NCBI GenBank assembly: GCA_019925095.2
Contig: JAHHIN020000030.1
Span: forward strand, 7,524,501 to 7,588,500
Direction of reading: 5' to 3'
Length of the DNA stretch: 64,000 bases
Source: Dendrolimus kikuchii
Lineage: Eukaryota > Arthropoda > Insecta > Lepidoptera > Lasiocampidae
In this document: in pieces, positions 44,127-54,809 of the stretch
Position numbering within the stretch: position 1 is the first letter of the stretch
Layout: the number at the start of each line of letters is the position of its first letter
The notes under the pieces: model-generated
Told to the model about the DNA's origin: nothing
Seen by the model: the letters and a program-made list of their open reading frames with translations, nothing else
Database searches by the model: none
Translations under genes and position numbers: made by a program

Positions 44127-44743
44127 CACTTTTCTCACGATTTCTTTGTAAAAACGTGAAATTTAATTTCGACATTTTCAAGGTTATCGAATTGATTGAT
44201 GTTGTCAGGTGAGAAGTGTGACTTATTTTCCAAAATTTGGGGACTTTTGTTACGATTTTTTTATTTATTTATGAAATATGAATAATTGAAAAAATCTATA
44301 GAAAACAGACATGTAATGTTTGTGTGTCCGGTTTTCTTAAACTAGTTTATATTACGTTTTAGACTTCCTACGGATCCAATTGTAGCATATTGTTGGACAA
44401 AGAGATGGATTTTGAATCATTTTCGGAGATATTTTTACACTATATTTTTTATATTTTCTTATCAACGGCACAATTGTATTGAAATAAAGTACCTAAAATA
44501 ATTATATATGATCGTGACCGATAAGATGTAAGTTGTGTGAAAGATAATTAGAAAATTTAAGAATACTTAACCATCATATAAAATTATTTCTAATCTAACC
44601 TTAGCGCTTTGGACAATATAAACTTTTTAATGTAACCTTATGACGTTTGACATAGAATTGACAGAATGCGTGCTGCAAATATCGTTAAAGAGGATGTAAA
44701 AAAAACTGAATATCGTTTAAAGCAGATGCTTCGGTCGGAATTA

Positions 44744-44944
44744 TCTGTACTAATATTATAAAGAGGTAAAGTTTGTAAGTTTGTGACGTTGTAGGGGGTA
44801 ATCTCGGGATCTACTAAACCGATTTTAAAAATTATTTTACTGTTGGAAAGCTACGTTAACAGGGAGTGTCATAGGCTATATAACATGACGCTTTATACCA
44901 CGGGAGCGGGACAGACCACGGGTGAATCTGCGCCGAGCCGCTAG
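44744..44944 (+). mobile_element. Helitron-like fragment inside P-like copy 2
   Basis: Same as 10168-10368, with TC start and CTAG end. Confidence 0.45.
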
Positions 44945-45047
44945 TAATATTATAGATAACTGTTTATTGTCATAATTAAGATATTAATTTTCTCTATATT
45001 CTGTTAGCTGCATCTCCATTAATTCCTAATAAAGAAATAATTTAATA

Positions 45048-45364
45048 TTTTTTTTTTTTTTTTATTGCAGGAGTTCAGCAGACAGACAGACGGCCCACTA
45101 GATGGAAAGCGGTTACCATCGCCTATGGACATTTGCAACAACAAAGGTGCTACAAATGCGCTGCTACTCTCTTAAGGGAGACTGGAACCTGGTCACTAAT
45201 GCCGGAACACAACACAAGGTTGTTATGGCGGCATACTCTAGACCAGGGGTGGTCGCCATCCAGTCGAGCAAATACTCTACCACCTGGCTGTGGGTTGTTT
45301 AGTCGCCTCTTACGACAGGCCGCCGGGCCGCAGGAAATTGTATTCTTTCTCCGTTCCTGCACGG
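45048..45364 (-). repeat. SINE, family S, inside P-like copy 2
   Basis: Same insertion as 10472-10786. Confidence 0.85.
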
Positions 45365-47663
45365 ATAATATATTAATATGATAAACTACTAGTTTAAATA
45401 AAAACTTTTGGATATGAATATTTTTATTTCTATAATAGCCCTTTTCAAGTGGTTTAGTTGCTCTTAAGTCCCTGCATTAAACTATCCCGTGTACCTACCC
45501 CGTAGTTCCTACTACTGATATAAACTTTGGATTATACATAAAGCCTACTACCCAATATGAACCTATCGAATCGTTCCAAGTCTACTATTACAAACGATTT
45601 CACTGACTTTTAGCGCAGGATAATCTTTGGGTTATAAATAGTCATCTAATAACCTTCGTGAACATGATGTGTAACACAAAAATAATTTGCCATTATGAAT
45701 AGTTTTTTTTAAATTATTATATTAGTATTGGTAATTAACAGACTTATAAATATGTACTAATATCTGTACAGACATTTTATTGCGAATTAAAATTACTACA
45801 TGTGCTATGAATGTGTTATGAATTTATTTGTGCATGTATTTTTTTATGGTTCGTTCCAAGACACACAACTTTTGTTGCTAATACTTTATTTAAAAAAAAA
45901 ACTGAAACCTCTGAGTAATATTAAATTATAACACATAAAGCGATTAAATCATAACGATCATTTAAATTTTTCACTTACATAAAAAATATTTAAATATAAA
46001 ATATGGGGTAATATTTTTTTCCTGATATCCCGAAAACACAGAGTGAATTTAGCAACGCTTCGCGTTTTTGATGCCGTTTTTGGCGATGTTGTTTGTTAGC
46101 AATGCTCTCTCTAGACATGTTATATCTCAATGCTTACACTTATCGCGACGAAGTTTGCAACGAATTTTAAACTTTGATCTTAAACTGCATCCTTACAAGC
46201 TGCAGTTAACACAAGAATTGAAAAAGTCTGACTTCGGAGCAAGGCTCGCATTTGCTAATGAAATGCTTAATCGATTTTCCAATTTTGACAATATCCTTTT
46301 CTCAAATGAGGCCCACTTCCATATCAATGGGTTCGTAAACCGTCAAAATTGTCGTTACTGGAACAGTGAGAATCCCAAACTCAAGCACCAGAAACCACTG
46401 CATAGTCCTAAAGTGACAGTATGGGCAGCAATCTTTGGTAGAGGAATAATTGGACCGTTTTTCTTTGAAAATGCGCGGGGGCAAAACGTCACTGTTAATA
46501 CCGAACGCTATGTTGCGATGTTGGAAGGTTTTTTGGCTCCAGAGCTTGAAAATTCAAGAATAGTGAATTCTAGGACTTGGTTTCAACAAGACGGAGCTAC
46601 CTGTCACACATCAAATGACTCCATGGCGGTTGTGAAACAGATGTTCCCCGGCAGACTGATTTCGAAAAGAGGTGATATCCCATGGCCCCCACGTAGTCCA
46701 GACGTGACGCCTCCTGACTTTTTTTTGTGGGGATACCTCAAGAACAAAGTCTACAGCAATAATCCGAAAAACATCGATCAGCTCAAGGAGAATATCCGTG
46801 GTGAAATGGCAGCAATTACACCAGCATTACTGAAGAAAGTTTTCAATAACTTCCGTTTGCGATTAGAGGAGTGTCGTCGTAGAGAGGGTCATCATTTAGA
46901 CGATGTTATTTTTAAAAAATAAACTTCAGTTATTTCTTAATAATACCTCAGTTTTATTTTAACTATACCTTTTGTATTTATTTTTTAATCAATATTTTAA
47001 ATATGCACGTGCTATTGCGCCATCCTGTACATCAATGGGTCATTTTCACAAAAAGTGTACATTCATGTTTTGGGGGTGTCCCACAACTTTCGTTAAACAT
47101 TTAACGAATAATTTCTACATTTTAGAAAAATAACACTAAAAATAAAGATCTATGGTTAGTTCTAAACAACATTATATATTGTTGCTACATAAAAACACAG
47201 TCATTTTACGGTAATTTTCAAAAATACTAGTAAAAGGTATACTATTTTAGCTGTCCCACTACCAATTACAGTGAAATAACACAACTTTTATATATTTCGT
47301 TGACTCATCTATACTAATTTGATTAATTTTTCGGAAAGAATACTTGCTTACAATTTTTTTCATAAATGTAGAAAACAGTAACATGATACAAAATATTTAA
47401 ATAATTATATCTATGCGAGGACATGAATTAGCTAAAGTGGAAAATTCCGTTCCGAAACCCTCTTTTTTACGAAAGATTACCACTTACGCGTATTTTTTAT
47501 CGAATGTCAACATTTGTAAAGCTGTCATTGGCTGCACCAAGAAGTTGTGTGTAAGCTTCTTGGGCTGCACCATAATGATTCGTCCGTTTTGACGGCGATC
47601 AGCGGACGATAAAACACGCACTTTAGTAACGGTCCGTTTTGATATTCCACAACCGCAACCAAT

Positions 47664-47676
47664 TTCGAAGTAAGTA
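47664..47676 (+). promoter_or_regulatory. Candidate splice donor of the Sola-like gene
   Basis: TTCGAAGTAAGTAC gives a good donor (GTAAGT from 47670). With the acceptor at 49413 (TTTATTTTTCAG) it would place a leader exon near the left terminus. Not testable here. Confidence 0.35.
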
Positions 47677-47845
47677 CAACAATTTTATTTCTTGCAAATT
47701 ATTTTGATATCTTTATAAACTTTCAGTGAACCCAATTTGATAACAAACTTGTTGGTCGGATGTTTTAGTTAAACATAAATGAAACAAAAAGTTCAAAGGT
47801 AGAATTCCGGGCTGCTACTTAAGAATCTAATACACAAATGTTAAG

Positions 47846-49215
47846 TTGTGGGTGGGCATAGTGAATAGAGGGGAGGTATACTTACCCCTACGACAACCCC
47901 TAAGGTCCGGAGGGTTTAAATTTTTTTTAGTTTATAAACATAACCTCACTTATTTTTGTTGTAAAATTGTGCCACTTTTGATAATAACAAACCGTGATTT
48001 GAGTTTATGAATGTACTCATGAATTGTTTATGAATGTACTCATGAATTACCTATAACCACTAGAACTTTTTGTAACACTAAATCTGTTTTTAATGTAGAA
48101 ATAAAGTTTCAAATTTAATTGACGCATAAATACAAATTCATGCTAGACATATATAATCGATTGATTAAAAAGTGACAGTTTTTAGTGTCACTTTTGTTTT
48201 TAATGACTTGGCTAACAAGGTGTGATAATAAAAATAAATTAATCGATTTGTCATTAATACTTATCGATTTGTAATTAAGAAATTCGAAATCTTGTAGCTC
48301 AAGATTTAGAATTAATTAATATATTGTTTTATATAATTTTCGGAAATCTATATATTTCTATGAAAAAAAATTGATAAATATTTTTGTTTGCCGCCTTTAT
48401 TGCCCCTTTTATTGCCGCCATTTTATTCCTTTTCTCTAGTAGTTGAATGAATGTGCTTTCTTCTGTTAATTTTTGATTTTACGACGACTTGTGCTGTGTT
48501 TTATAATAATTTAGTTTTACTATTTATTTTATACACAAACAGTTAGTTATGTTAGGTGATATTCAGACCAAAGCGCACGAGCCGAGCGAGCGAAGCGAGC
48601 GTGCCGCGGCAACGGCCGGCGAGTGCCAGAACCCAGTCGGTTCTATAACCATAATATAACCATTTACTATTTATTTTATACACACAGACAGTAAGGACGC
48701 CTTGAAAGTCTCATATGAAACATTTATTTTATTTATCAATTTAGTGGACGACTAGCAAGTTGGCTTTTAATATGACAATGAATCAATATATTAATGATAT
48801 CAATTTTATTATTAAATACACTGTTGAATTTTATAAAAATATTGGTTAAATATAAATTAATGCGATTACGTAAAAAAAATCGTCTTTATTGGTCGCCATT
48901 TTGAATGGTTACTCTTGTAGTGTATATAAATGTGCTCTATTGTGTTTTTTCTTCATTTTTATCCAATTAAGCTGGTTTTTGGGTTATTTTGGCTCTTTTT
49001 ATGTTGATTACTGGCTTTTTTTGAACTTTGAAAGGATTTTTCAATTTCGGATCTATGATAGAAGTGCAACTTTAGCGAAAAAATCAGTGAAAATAAGCGA
49101 GGTTATATTTATTAAAAAAAAAAAATTTCAAGATCTCCGGACCTTAGGGGTTGTAGTAAAGGTAAGTATGCCTCCCCCCCTCCCCACTTCACCACCCCAC
49201 TACTTAAAATTCCTG
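47846..49215. mobile_element. Foldback element, family H, inside the Sola-like element
   Basis: The left block at about 47846-47960 (TTAAGTTGTGGGTGGGCATA, GTATACTTACCCC, CCCCTAAGGTCCGGAGG) is the reverse complement of the right block 49085-49215 (TCCGGACCTTAGGGG, GTAAGTATGCCTCCCCC, CCCACTACTTAAAATTC). Between them are AT-rich DNA and the GC-rich CGAGCCGAGCGAGCGAAGCG patch at ~48575. A 118-codon frame at 48889-49245 reads through the right arm and is not considered a gene. Confidence 0.65.
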
Positions 49216-49426
49216 TATAAAAAAGCTATAGATTTACCTTCTTAGGAAGATGGTACATTATATTTATGTCACTTTGTGAGTGTCTCTGAATAAAAATTCC
49301 AATATTCAGAAATTATTAAATATAAATATTCATATGCTCAAATGACACAAGTTCTAGTAAAATGCATGCATTTTAATATTGACATGAGTGCCTACCCAAT
49401 GTTTATTTTTCAGATACGTATCAAAA

Positions 49427-49708
49427 ATGGTTGTTCTTGCGAACATTGATAAAATCCTAACCAAAAATGATTTTATATTATTGCAAAAATCAGTATGGCC
49501 GTGGTTAAACACTCATTTCCAAATTGCAGAAAAATGTTTCGGTTGTGGATTTCCTACCACTTTGATCCATAAACCATACCACTTTATTATAAACGATAAC
49601 AGTAAAGTGAAGAATTTAATTAATGTTGCCTTTTTTTGGTGCCCGCAATGTACTTTTTATGCAATATATGATAATTATTGTGAAGATGAATGTGATTATT
49701 GTGAATAA
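49427..49708 (+). CDS. Small Cys-rich protein of unknown function in the Sola-like element
   Basis: 93-codon frame starting MVVLANIDKILTKNDFILLQ, 13 bases after a splice acceptor. Three cysteine pairs: CFGCG, CPQC and CEDECDYCE at the C-terminus, which could bind zinc. It lies between the left terminal repeat and the transposase-like gene, on the same strand. It may be a cargo or accessory protein of the element, or an extra exon of the transposase gene. I do not recognise the family. Confidence 0.45.
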   Translation: MVVLANIDKILTKNDFILLQKSVWPWLNTHFQIAEKCFGCGFPTTLIHKPYHFIINDNSKVKNLINVAFFWCPQCTFYAIYDNYCEDECDYCE

Positions 49709-49833
49709 TTCTTAAAAAACGTACTGTTAAGAGTACCTATGGCATATATGGTCATTTTGCTAGGATGTAAGCTCATCGTATTTTTATATATTGAATCATA
49801 CAAAATTCAAATATATAATTTTTTACTTTAAAG

Positions 49834-51074
49834 ATGCCACTCACACCAGCCGAAAAAATGAGGAGATACCGGGAGAAATTAAAAAATGACCCCGAAAGGT
49901 ATGAGGAGTATAAAAAGAAAGATTTAAAGAGAATCAAATTAAAGAATATAAAAATAACAGAGTTGTCAGAAAATGAGAAGGTAAACCAGAGGCAAAAATG
50001 GAGAGAACAGAAAAGAAAACAGAAAGGGAAAAAAACTGACCGTGAAAAGAACAAAACTAAGAATGATGAACCTGGATGTAGGTTCATCATTCTCAAACAC
50101 CTATTAATGTATGTATGAACAAAAAGCATTTAATAACTATTAGGAGGTTGCGGCGTATGTACGAAACTGCTATCAATAATAATAAAGTGTTGTGTAAAAC
50201 TATCCAAAAAACAAGAAAGCAAATATATCGTTTAAAGGTTGCAAATAGAAAAACGATCTACAATTTGAATGATAAAATAATAAAAATGAAAGCAAGAGAA
50301 GAAGTTATGGAAAGTGCTCTACGTTTAGCATATAATAAAACAAAAAGCCAAGCAGATAAACGTGTACTAAGGAATGTTGCTAATACCGTTATAGTGAAGA
50401 AGAACAAACATAAATCATACGTTGCAAAACTCTTAGGATTGCGTGGACGTATCAAAATTCTACAACCGGCTCAAAAATTGCGAAGAGGTAAGATTTCAGA
50501 AGAGTTGAAATTATTTTTTCTACGTGATGATATAAGTCGTAGTACAAGTGGAAAGAAAGAATGTAAAACTGTTAATAAAGAAAAGCATCAAATTAGATAT
50601 CTGACTGATAAACTTTTTAATTTATACAAAATTTATAAAAATGGGGGCGGACGATATAGTTTTGCAACATTTTTTAGATATAAACCAGCATATGTACTAT
50701 CACCTGACATACACAACAGAAATACTTGTTTATGCGTAAAACATAGTAATATGGAAATGATGTTTTTGAGTTTACTTAGAAACGGTGCGTTCCCTGAAAA
50801 TAGTAAATCCCTTTCTGACGTAAATTCTAAATTGTCTTGCGATCAAAGTTCCTACAATTGTACGTCTGGTAGATGAATAATTTGTGAACATTTTAAATTA
50901 GAATATTCTTTAGTAGGAGAGGCTCTACTTAAAACCGTTTATTGGGAACAATGGGAACGTGTTGATCATTGTTATGAGAAGATGGAAAAAGGAGTTATAA
51001 AAAATATATAACGAAAAAGACTATAAAAAATCAGAAACATGGAAAACTAGCAGAATTAAAACAAATTTTTGAAA
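49834..51074 (+). pseudogene. Sola-like transposase, N-terminal part
   Basis: Starts MPLTPAEKMRRYREKLKNDP, a very basic N-terminal region (to ~50060). A frame shift at a local palindrome (50060-50093) follows; then the frame 50115-50876 (KHLITIRRLRRMYETAINNN... with KLRRGKISEELKLFFLRDDI) and VLSPDIHNRNTCLCVKHSNM. At 50874 TGA stands where a Cys codon would complete SGRC-x2-C. The sequence resumes with IICEHFKLEYSLVGEALLKT and YWEQWERVDHCYEK, another one-base shift, and KNQKHGKLAELKQIFEKNIP up to the RTE insertion. It cannot encode a full protein. Confidence 0.65.
50060..50093. repeat. 14-bp palindrome at a frame break
   Basis: AGAATGATGAACCT (50060-50073), loop GGATGT, exact complement 50080-50093. 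The reading frame changes across it. Confidence 0.85.
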
Positions 51075-51106
51075 AAAATATTCCATACATAAATACATAC
51101 ATAACT

Positions 51107-52694
51107 TCACGCCAGTTCCCTTGCGGGGTAGGCACGAACAACAGAGTGCCATTTAGGCTTATTCTTACACACCTCACTTGCCTCTTTGACATTCATAACT
51201 CTTGTCATGCAAGCTCGTCTGTTCTTAAGGCTCCTGACATCACCTTCTGCTAGTACACGATCAATTTGATCATGGAAGGTGTGTCGTGGCCTTCCACGAC
51301 TTCTGCATCCATCCACTTTTGCATTGTATATCTGTTTAGTCATTCTTTCATCATGCATTCTTTCCACATGCCCGAACCACCGGAGCATTCCTTTCCTTAC
51401 CTTCACCCCGACACTCTCTTTCAGACCAACTCTCTTTCTTACTTCGGTATTACGAACGCGGTCCGCGAGCGTCACTCCGCAGATTTTGCGCAGTGCTCGC
51501 ATCTCGACCGAGTTTACTCTACTTTCATGCTCTCTCTTCCATACCCAACTCTCGCATCCATACGTAAGCGTAGGTACCAGCACCGCGTTGTGTATGGCGA
51601 GCTGGGCCTTCTGGCTGAGGTTCTTAGCGCCTAGAAGTTTACCTAACGCTCCATTCACACTATTCCCCAAATTCACTCTTCTTTCTATATCAGCGGTGTA
51701 CCTTCCATCCCTGCTAAAAGCACATCCAAGATATACAAACTCATTCACTTGCTCTAGCATAACATCATCGACCATTATCCTTGCATTCGTTCTGGTTTCT
51801 TCTCTTTCAAACACCATAACCTTTGTTTTCTTCGCATTCAAATGTAAGCCTCTCGCCTGACAGTCCTCTTTCATCATTGTGACTAGTGTTTGCAGTTCTG
51901 ATGGCGATTCGGCTAAAAGCACGGCATCATCCGCATAAAGCAAGGTGCTTACAACTAGATCACTCATCCGCACCCCAACATCCATCAATCTTATTCTCTG
52001 GAGACAATCGTCCAGGTATAGGATGAACAGCAAAGCCGACAGCACGCAGCCCTGGCGGACGCCAATATTGACGTCAAACCAGGGCGACAGGCTGCCTTCC
52101 ACTCGCACGCATGCCATACAGTCCTCGTAAGTGGACTGCACAGCACGCATCAATTGGCCATTAATCCCATATCTGGGCAATATGTCCCAGAGGTCCTTCC
52201 GCACAACCCTGTCAAATGCTTTCTCTAGATCCACAAAACCGCAGAAAACCTTCCGGCCCATAGCCAGCTGCTTCTCTACGATATTGCGGAGAGAGAAAAC
52301 TTGATCCATACATCCCCTTCCATTTCTGAAGCCACCTTGTGCATCCCACAGTAATCCATCGGATACCACTCTCATTCTCTTTTCAATAATCTTCGCATAC
52401 ACTTTAGATGCTGTGCTGATCAAACTGATGGCCCTGTAGCTGGCGCACTCCATACGTGACCCCTTGCCTTTATACAAGGGCACGATGACAGCGCGCCTCC
52501 AGTCCTTGGGAACCTTTCCCGTCCTCCAGCACAAGTCGCATAAGGACAGGAAAGCGTCCCGGACGCAGGTTCCACCATATTTGATCATCTCAGCAGACAC
52601 ACTATCGATTCCTCCTGCCTTTCCATTTTTCAGACTTCTTATCGACCATTCGATCTCTTCCAAAGTAATCTCGGATGCTGACTCCTCGGAGTCA
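51107..52694 (-). CDS. RTE ORF, reverse transcriptase part
   Basis: Reads SEESASEITLEEIEWSIRSL through KNGKAGGIDSVSAEMIKYGG, DWRRAVIVPLYKGKG, YRAISLISTASKVYAKIIEK, AQGGFRNGRGCMDQVFSLRN, FCGFVDLEKAFDRV (first Asp), GVRQGCVLSALLFILYLDD and STLLYADDAVLLAESPSEL (catalytic DD). The C-terminal end MLRWFGHVERMHDERM...RSRGRPRHTFHDQ reaches ...AYPARELA. Motifs and C-terminus fit RTE. The frame is open to 52756, but homology to the linker frame shows the join near 52694. Confidence 0.9.
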
Positions 52695-53555
52695 GTCAGA
52701 CTCAGTTGTGGTGCCAGCATCCGGGATATTATCATACGTTTCTCTAAAATATTCACTCCATCGCGCTAATACCTCTTGTGGGTTAGCAAGAACGTCCCCT
52801 GCTTTAGATTTTATTCTTTCCATTCTGGAAGCTGACGAACAACCCCGAGACTTCTTAACCTCTCTCCAAAAGAGTTTGGTATTCGCCTCGAAGTTCTCCG
52901 TCAGCTTCTCTTCTTCTTTCAATTTTATTCTTTCACGCTTCTCTTTCACTAAAGCTTTGGTTTCATTCTTGCAGAGGCGATAAATTTCTTTCTTCATCTC
53001 TTTCATGCTGTCATTCTGTTGCAAGGAAGCAACATAATCCAGCCAGGCTTTTCTCTTTCTCTCTACGCTGGATTTAACATCCGCGTCCCACCATTCATCA
53101 CCTTTCGTTGTTATGTGCCTCTTCGCGCATCCACATGCTTCTTTTGCGCTTTCCACTATACTTTCTTTCATACTATCCCAGTCATTATCCACATCTAAGT
53201 CGGAGAAGTCCGCTTTTGCAAGCCTTTCTTCGACTAGGCGCGCATACATACTCCTTACACTAACATCTTCCAATTTTTCACACTTTATTCTTTCAAGCTC
53301 CCCGAAATTGGTACGCACTCGCCAGTGTCTCCACTTCTTGAAAAGGCCCACAAACCGGCTTATCACCAGGTAGTGGTCCGTTTCAAGAGTGGGGCCTCTG
53401 TAGGCTCTTGTATCCATTATTGTGTTTCGGAGGCGACTATAAATTAAAATCAGATCAATCATACTTTTCTGATCATTCATTCCCCATGTATACGTGTGAA
53501 TATCCTTATGATGGAATAGGGTGTTCGACACAAGCAAGTTTCTTTCCATGCATAC
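52692..53555 (-). pseudogene. RTE ORF, end of endonuclease and linker part
   Basis: From the LTR border: C-MERNLLVSNTLFHHKDIHTY, TWGMNDQKSMIDLILI, LETDHYLVISRFV (DH of the endonuclease), then the linker with WWDADVKSSVERKRKAWLDY and ANPQEVLARWSEYFRETYDN. It ends DAGTTTESD and a stop. At 52691-52698 the plus strand reads GTCAGTCA, a 4-bp duplication; with one GACT less the frame continues ESDSEESAS into the RT. Confidence 0.85.
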
Positions 53556-54809
53556 TGTTGACGACGACGAACACAATGTATGAAACTCACCGACCCGTCT
53601 CAACAGGCGATAAGAACATAGGTATAATTTGCTAAGCCTCATAGACTATGTAGACGCGACCGTTAGGCGCAGGAAAGAGACGGGTCGGACTGAGATAGAT
53701 ATAGTTTTATTTTTAACCGTTATTAATTTGAAATTAAATAAATAAATTATAAGAATTGAATATATAAAATGTAATAAGCCTTAACTCACTAGGAAATAAA
53801 TGTTGTAGCGTTGTGCCTTTTATTGAAAGTAGGACCCTATTAGATCCCGGTAAATGAGACCGGGCTACGGGCGTGCAGAACGCCGCCTGGAGCCCGGGAC
53901 TCAGCATGTAAAGGGAACCGGGTTACAGGCGTGCAGAACGCCGCCTGGAACCCGGGACCCAAAAGGGTAGCGGAAACCGGGCTACGGGACTGCAGAACGC
54001 AACCGGAGCCCGGGATCCGTGAGGTATGCCTGCACTACTGCCTACTCCGAACGCGAGTAGGCCATAATGATAGTGCAGGCAGAGGTCCGCGCTCGACAGC
54101 GCACGTTTTTGTAATGAGGTAATGGTAAGTTTTTTTTTTTTTTTATTGGACTTGACTTTATGTTGTTGGTCCGAAGACCTTACAACTTTACCGGGTTTTT
54201 GGGGCAAGTGCCTTCGCGAAGCGAAAGCGCTCGAGCCCGGAGGGGCAACCTGCTCGAGGGAGCTCCCTAAGGAGTTTTACCTCGGCTGGACTGTTGCCAT
54301 GAGAGGGGGATGAATTTAATGATGCCCACCATAGGGCGAGTAATGGTAAGGGCGCTCAGCGCTTTATATTTATACCAATGAAGCGGGGGGCGAGGTAAAC
54401 GCCCATTACGACGTCCCGCTAACAAAAACCATGGGTCACAACTGTGTAAGGACCCTCGAAATATACTAAGATCTAGGGTGTACTAAAATGTATGATAGTG
54501 ATAAGATGAGATAAGGCTTAATGTATGTAAAATTAAGGAAATAAAGTAAAGGGGGTGTTACGACGAAGCGAGGGGTCGGCGGAGGCAGCATCTATAAATA
54601 TAGGACGCCTTTGGGGCGCATTTTGTTAGTTCGTGATAGTTCGAGACAAGCAGTAGTTCGCAGTTCATAAGAAGAAGCTCCCTCCCGCCGACGCCAACGA
54701 AGTTGAAGCCTCCCGTAGCATCGTTTTCGGTTGTTTTCATTTCGGAAAATCGGTTACCCGAACCAGCGACCAACCCTCTACAGTCCTACAGTCCACTGCA
54801 ACACCAACA
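53556..54809 (+). mobile_element. Solo LTR (1254 bp) in the RTE endonuclease
   Basis: Starts TGTTGACGACGACGAACA and ends ACTGCAACACCAACA (5-bp inverted ends TGTTG/CAACA), flanked by a 5-bp duplication CATAC (53551-53555 and 54810-54814). A TATA box (CTATAAATATAGGAC, ~54590) is followed by TTAGTTCGTGATAGTTCGAG. Three GC-rich units (GACCGGGCTACGGGCGTGCA, GAACCGGGTTACAGGCGTGC, GAAACCGGGCTACGGGACTG) sit at ~53850-54010. No coding region. A 5-bp duplication with TG...CA ends fits Ty3/Gypsy, BEL/Pao or Copia; the superfamily is not resolved. The plus orientation follows from the TATA box. Confidence 0.85.
53850..54016 (+). repeat. Three ~60-bp GC-rich repeats in the solo LTR
   Basis: Units at about 53850, 53917 and 53967 share ACCGGG(C/T)TAC(G/A)GG, (C)GTGCAGAACGC, and a GGAGCCCGGGA-type end. 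They can each form a CCCGG/CCGGG hairpin and may be enhancer-like repeats of U3. Confidence 0.7.

Larger units (their letters stand above)
43884..46132 (+). mobile_element. Non-autonomous P-like (THAP) transposon, copy 2
   Basis: 2249 bp, flanked by a perfect 8-bp duplication CTTACACT (43876-43883 and 46133-46140) inside the mariner transposase. The ends are identical to copy 1 at 9308-11554, and the body differs by only a handful of bases (for example 44418 region GAATCATTTT against GAATAATTTT). It contains the same THAP start, Helitron-like piece and SINE. Confidence 0.9.
43577..46922 (+). pseudogene. Mariner transposase (DD41D), two parts
   Basis: Part 1 (43577-43883): MSHFDGKRRVFCVRAFYENS...QRFVETGSTFKPQAKGRPRT, the paired-type DNA-binding half. 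Part 2 (46141-46922): LSRRSLQRILNFDLKLHPYK through the catalytic half to a stop at 46922. With the insertion and one CTTACACT copy removed the two give one 362-residue frame, a normal mariner length. Catalytic region: FSNEAHFHING, WFQQDGATCHTS, PPRSPDVTPPDFFLWGYLKN. From D in QQDG to D in PPDFF there are 41 residues, the DD41D (Rosa/visitor-like) spacing. The first catalytic position, normally D in (S)DEAHF, is N here, which should abolish activity independently of the insertion. Confidence 0.85.
43460..47029 (+). mobile_element. DD41D Tc1/mariner-type transposon, split by P-like copy 2
   Basis: TA duplications at 43460-43461 and 47028-47029. Terminal repeats CAGGGTGGCGCAATAGAACG and, on the other strand, CAGGATGGCGCAATAGCACG, about 27 bp with two mismatches. 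Without the 2.25-kb insertion and its duplicated 8 bp the element is about 1.3 kb, normal for mariner. It is a single element: both transposase halves are in the right order and frame. Confidence 0.9.

Noticed and set aside
48889..49245. 118-codon frame as a membrane protein gene
   Set aside because: It reads through the right arm of foldback family H and is composed of T-rich sequence; its end is shared with a non-coding repeat at 24400.
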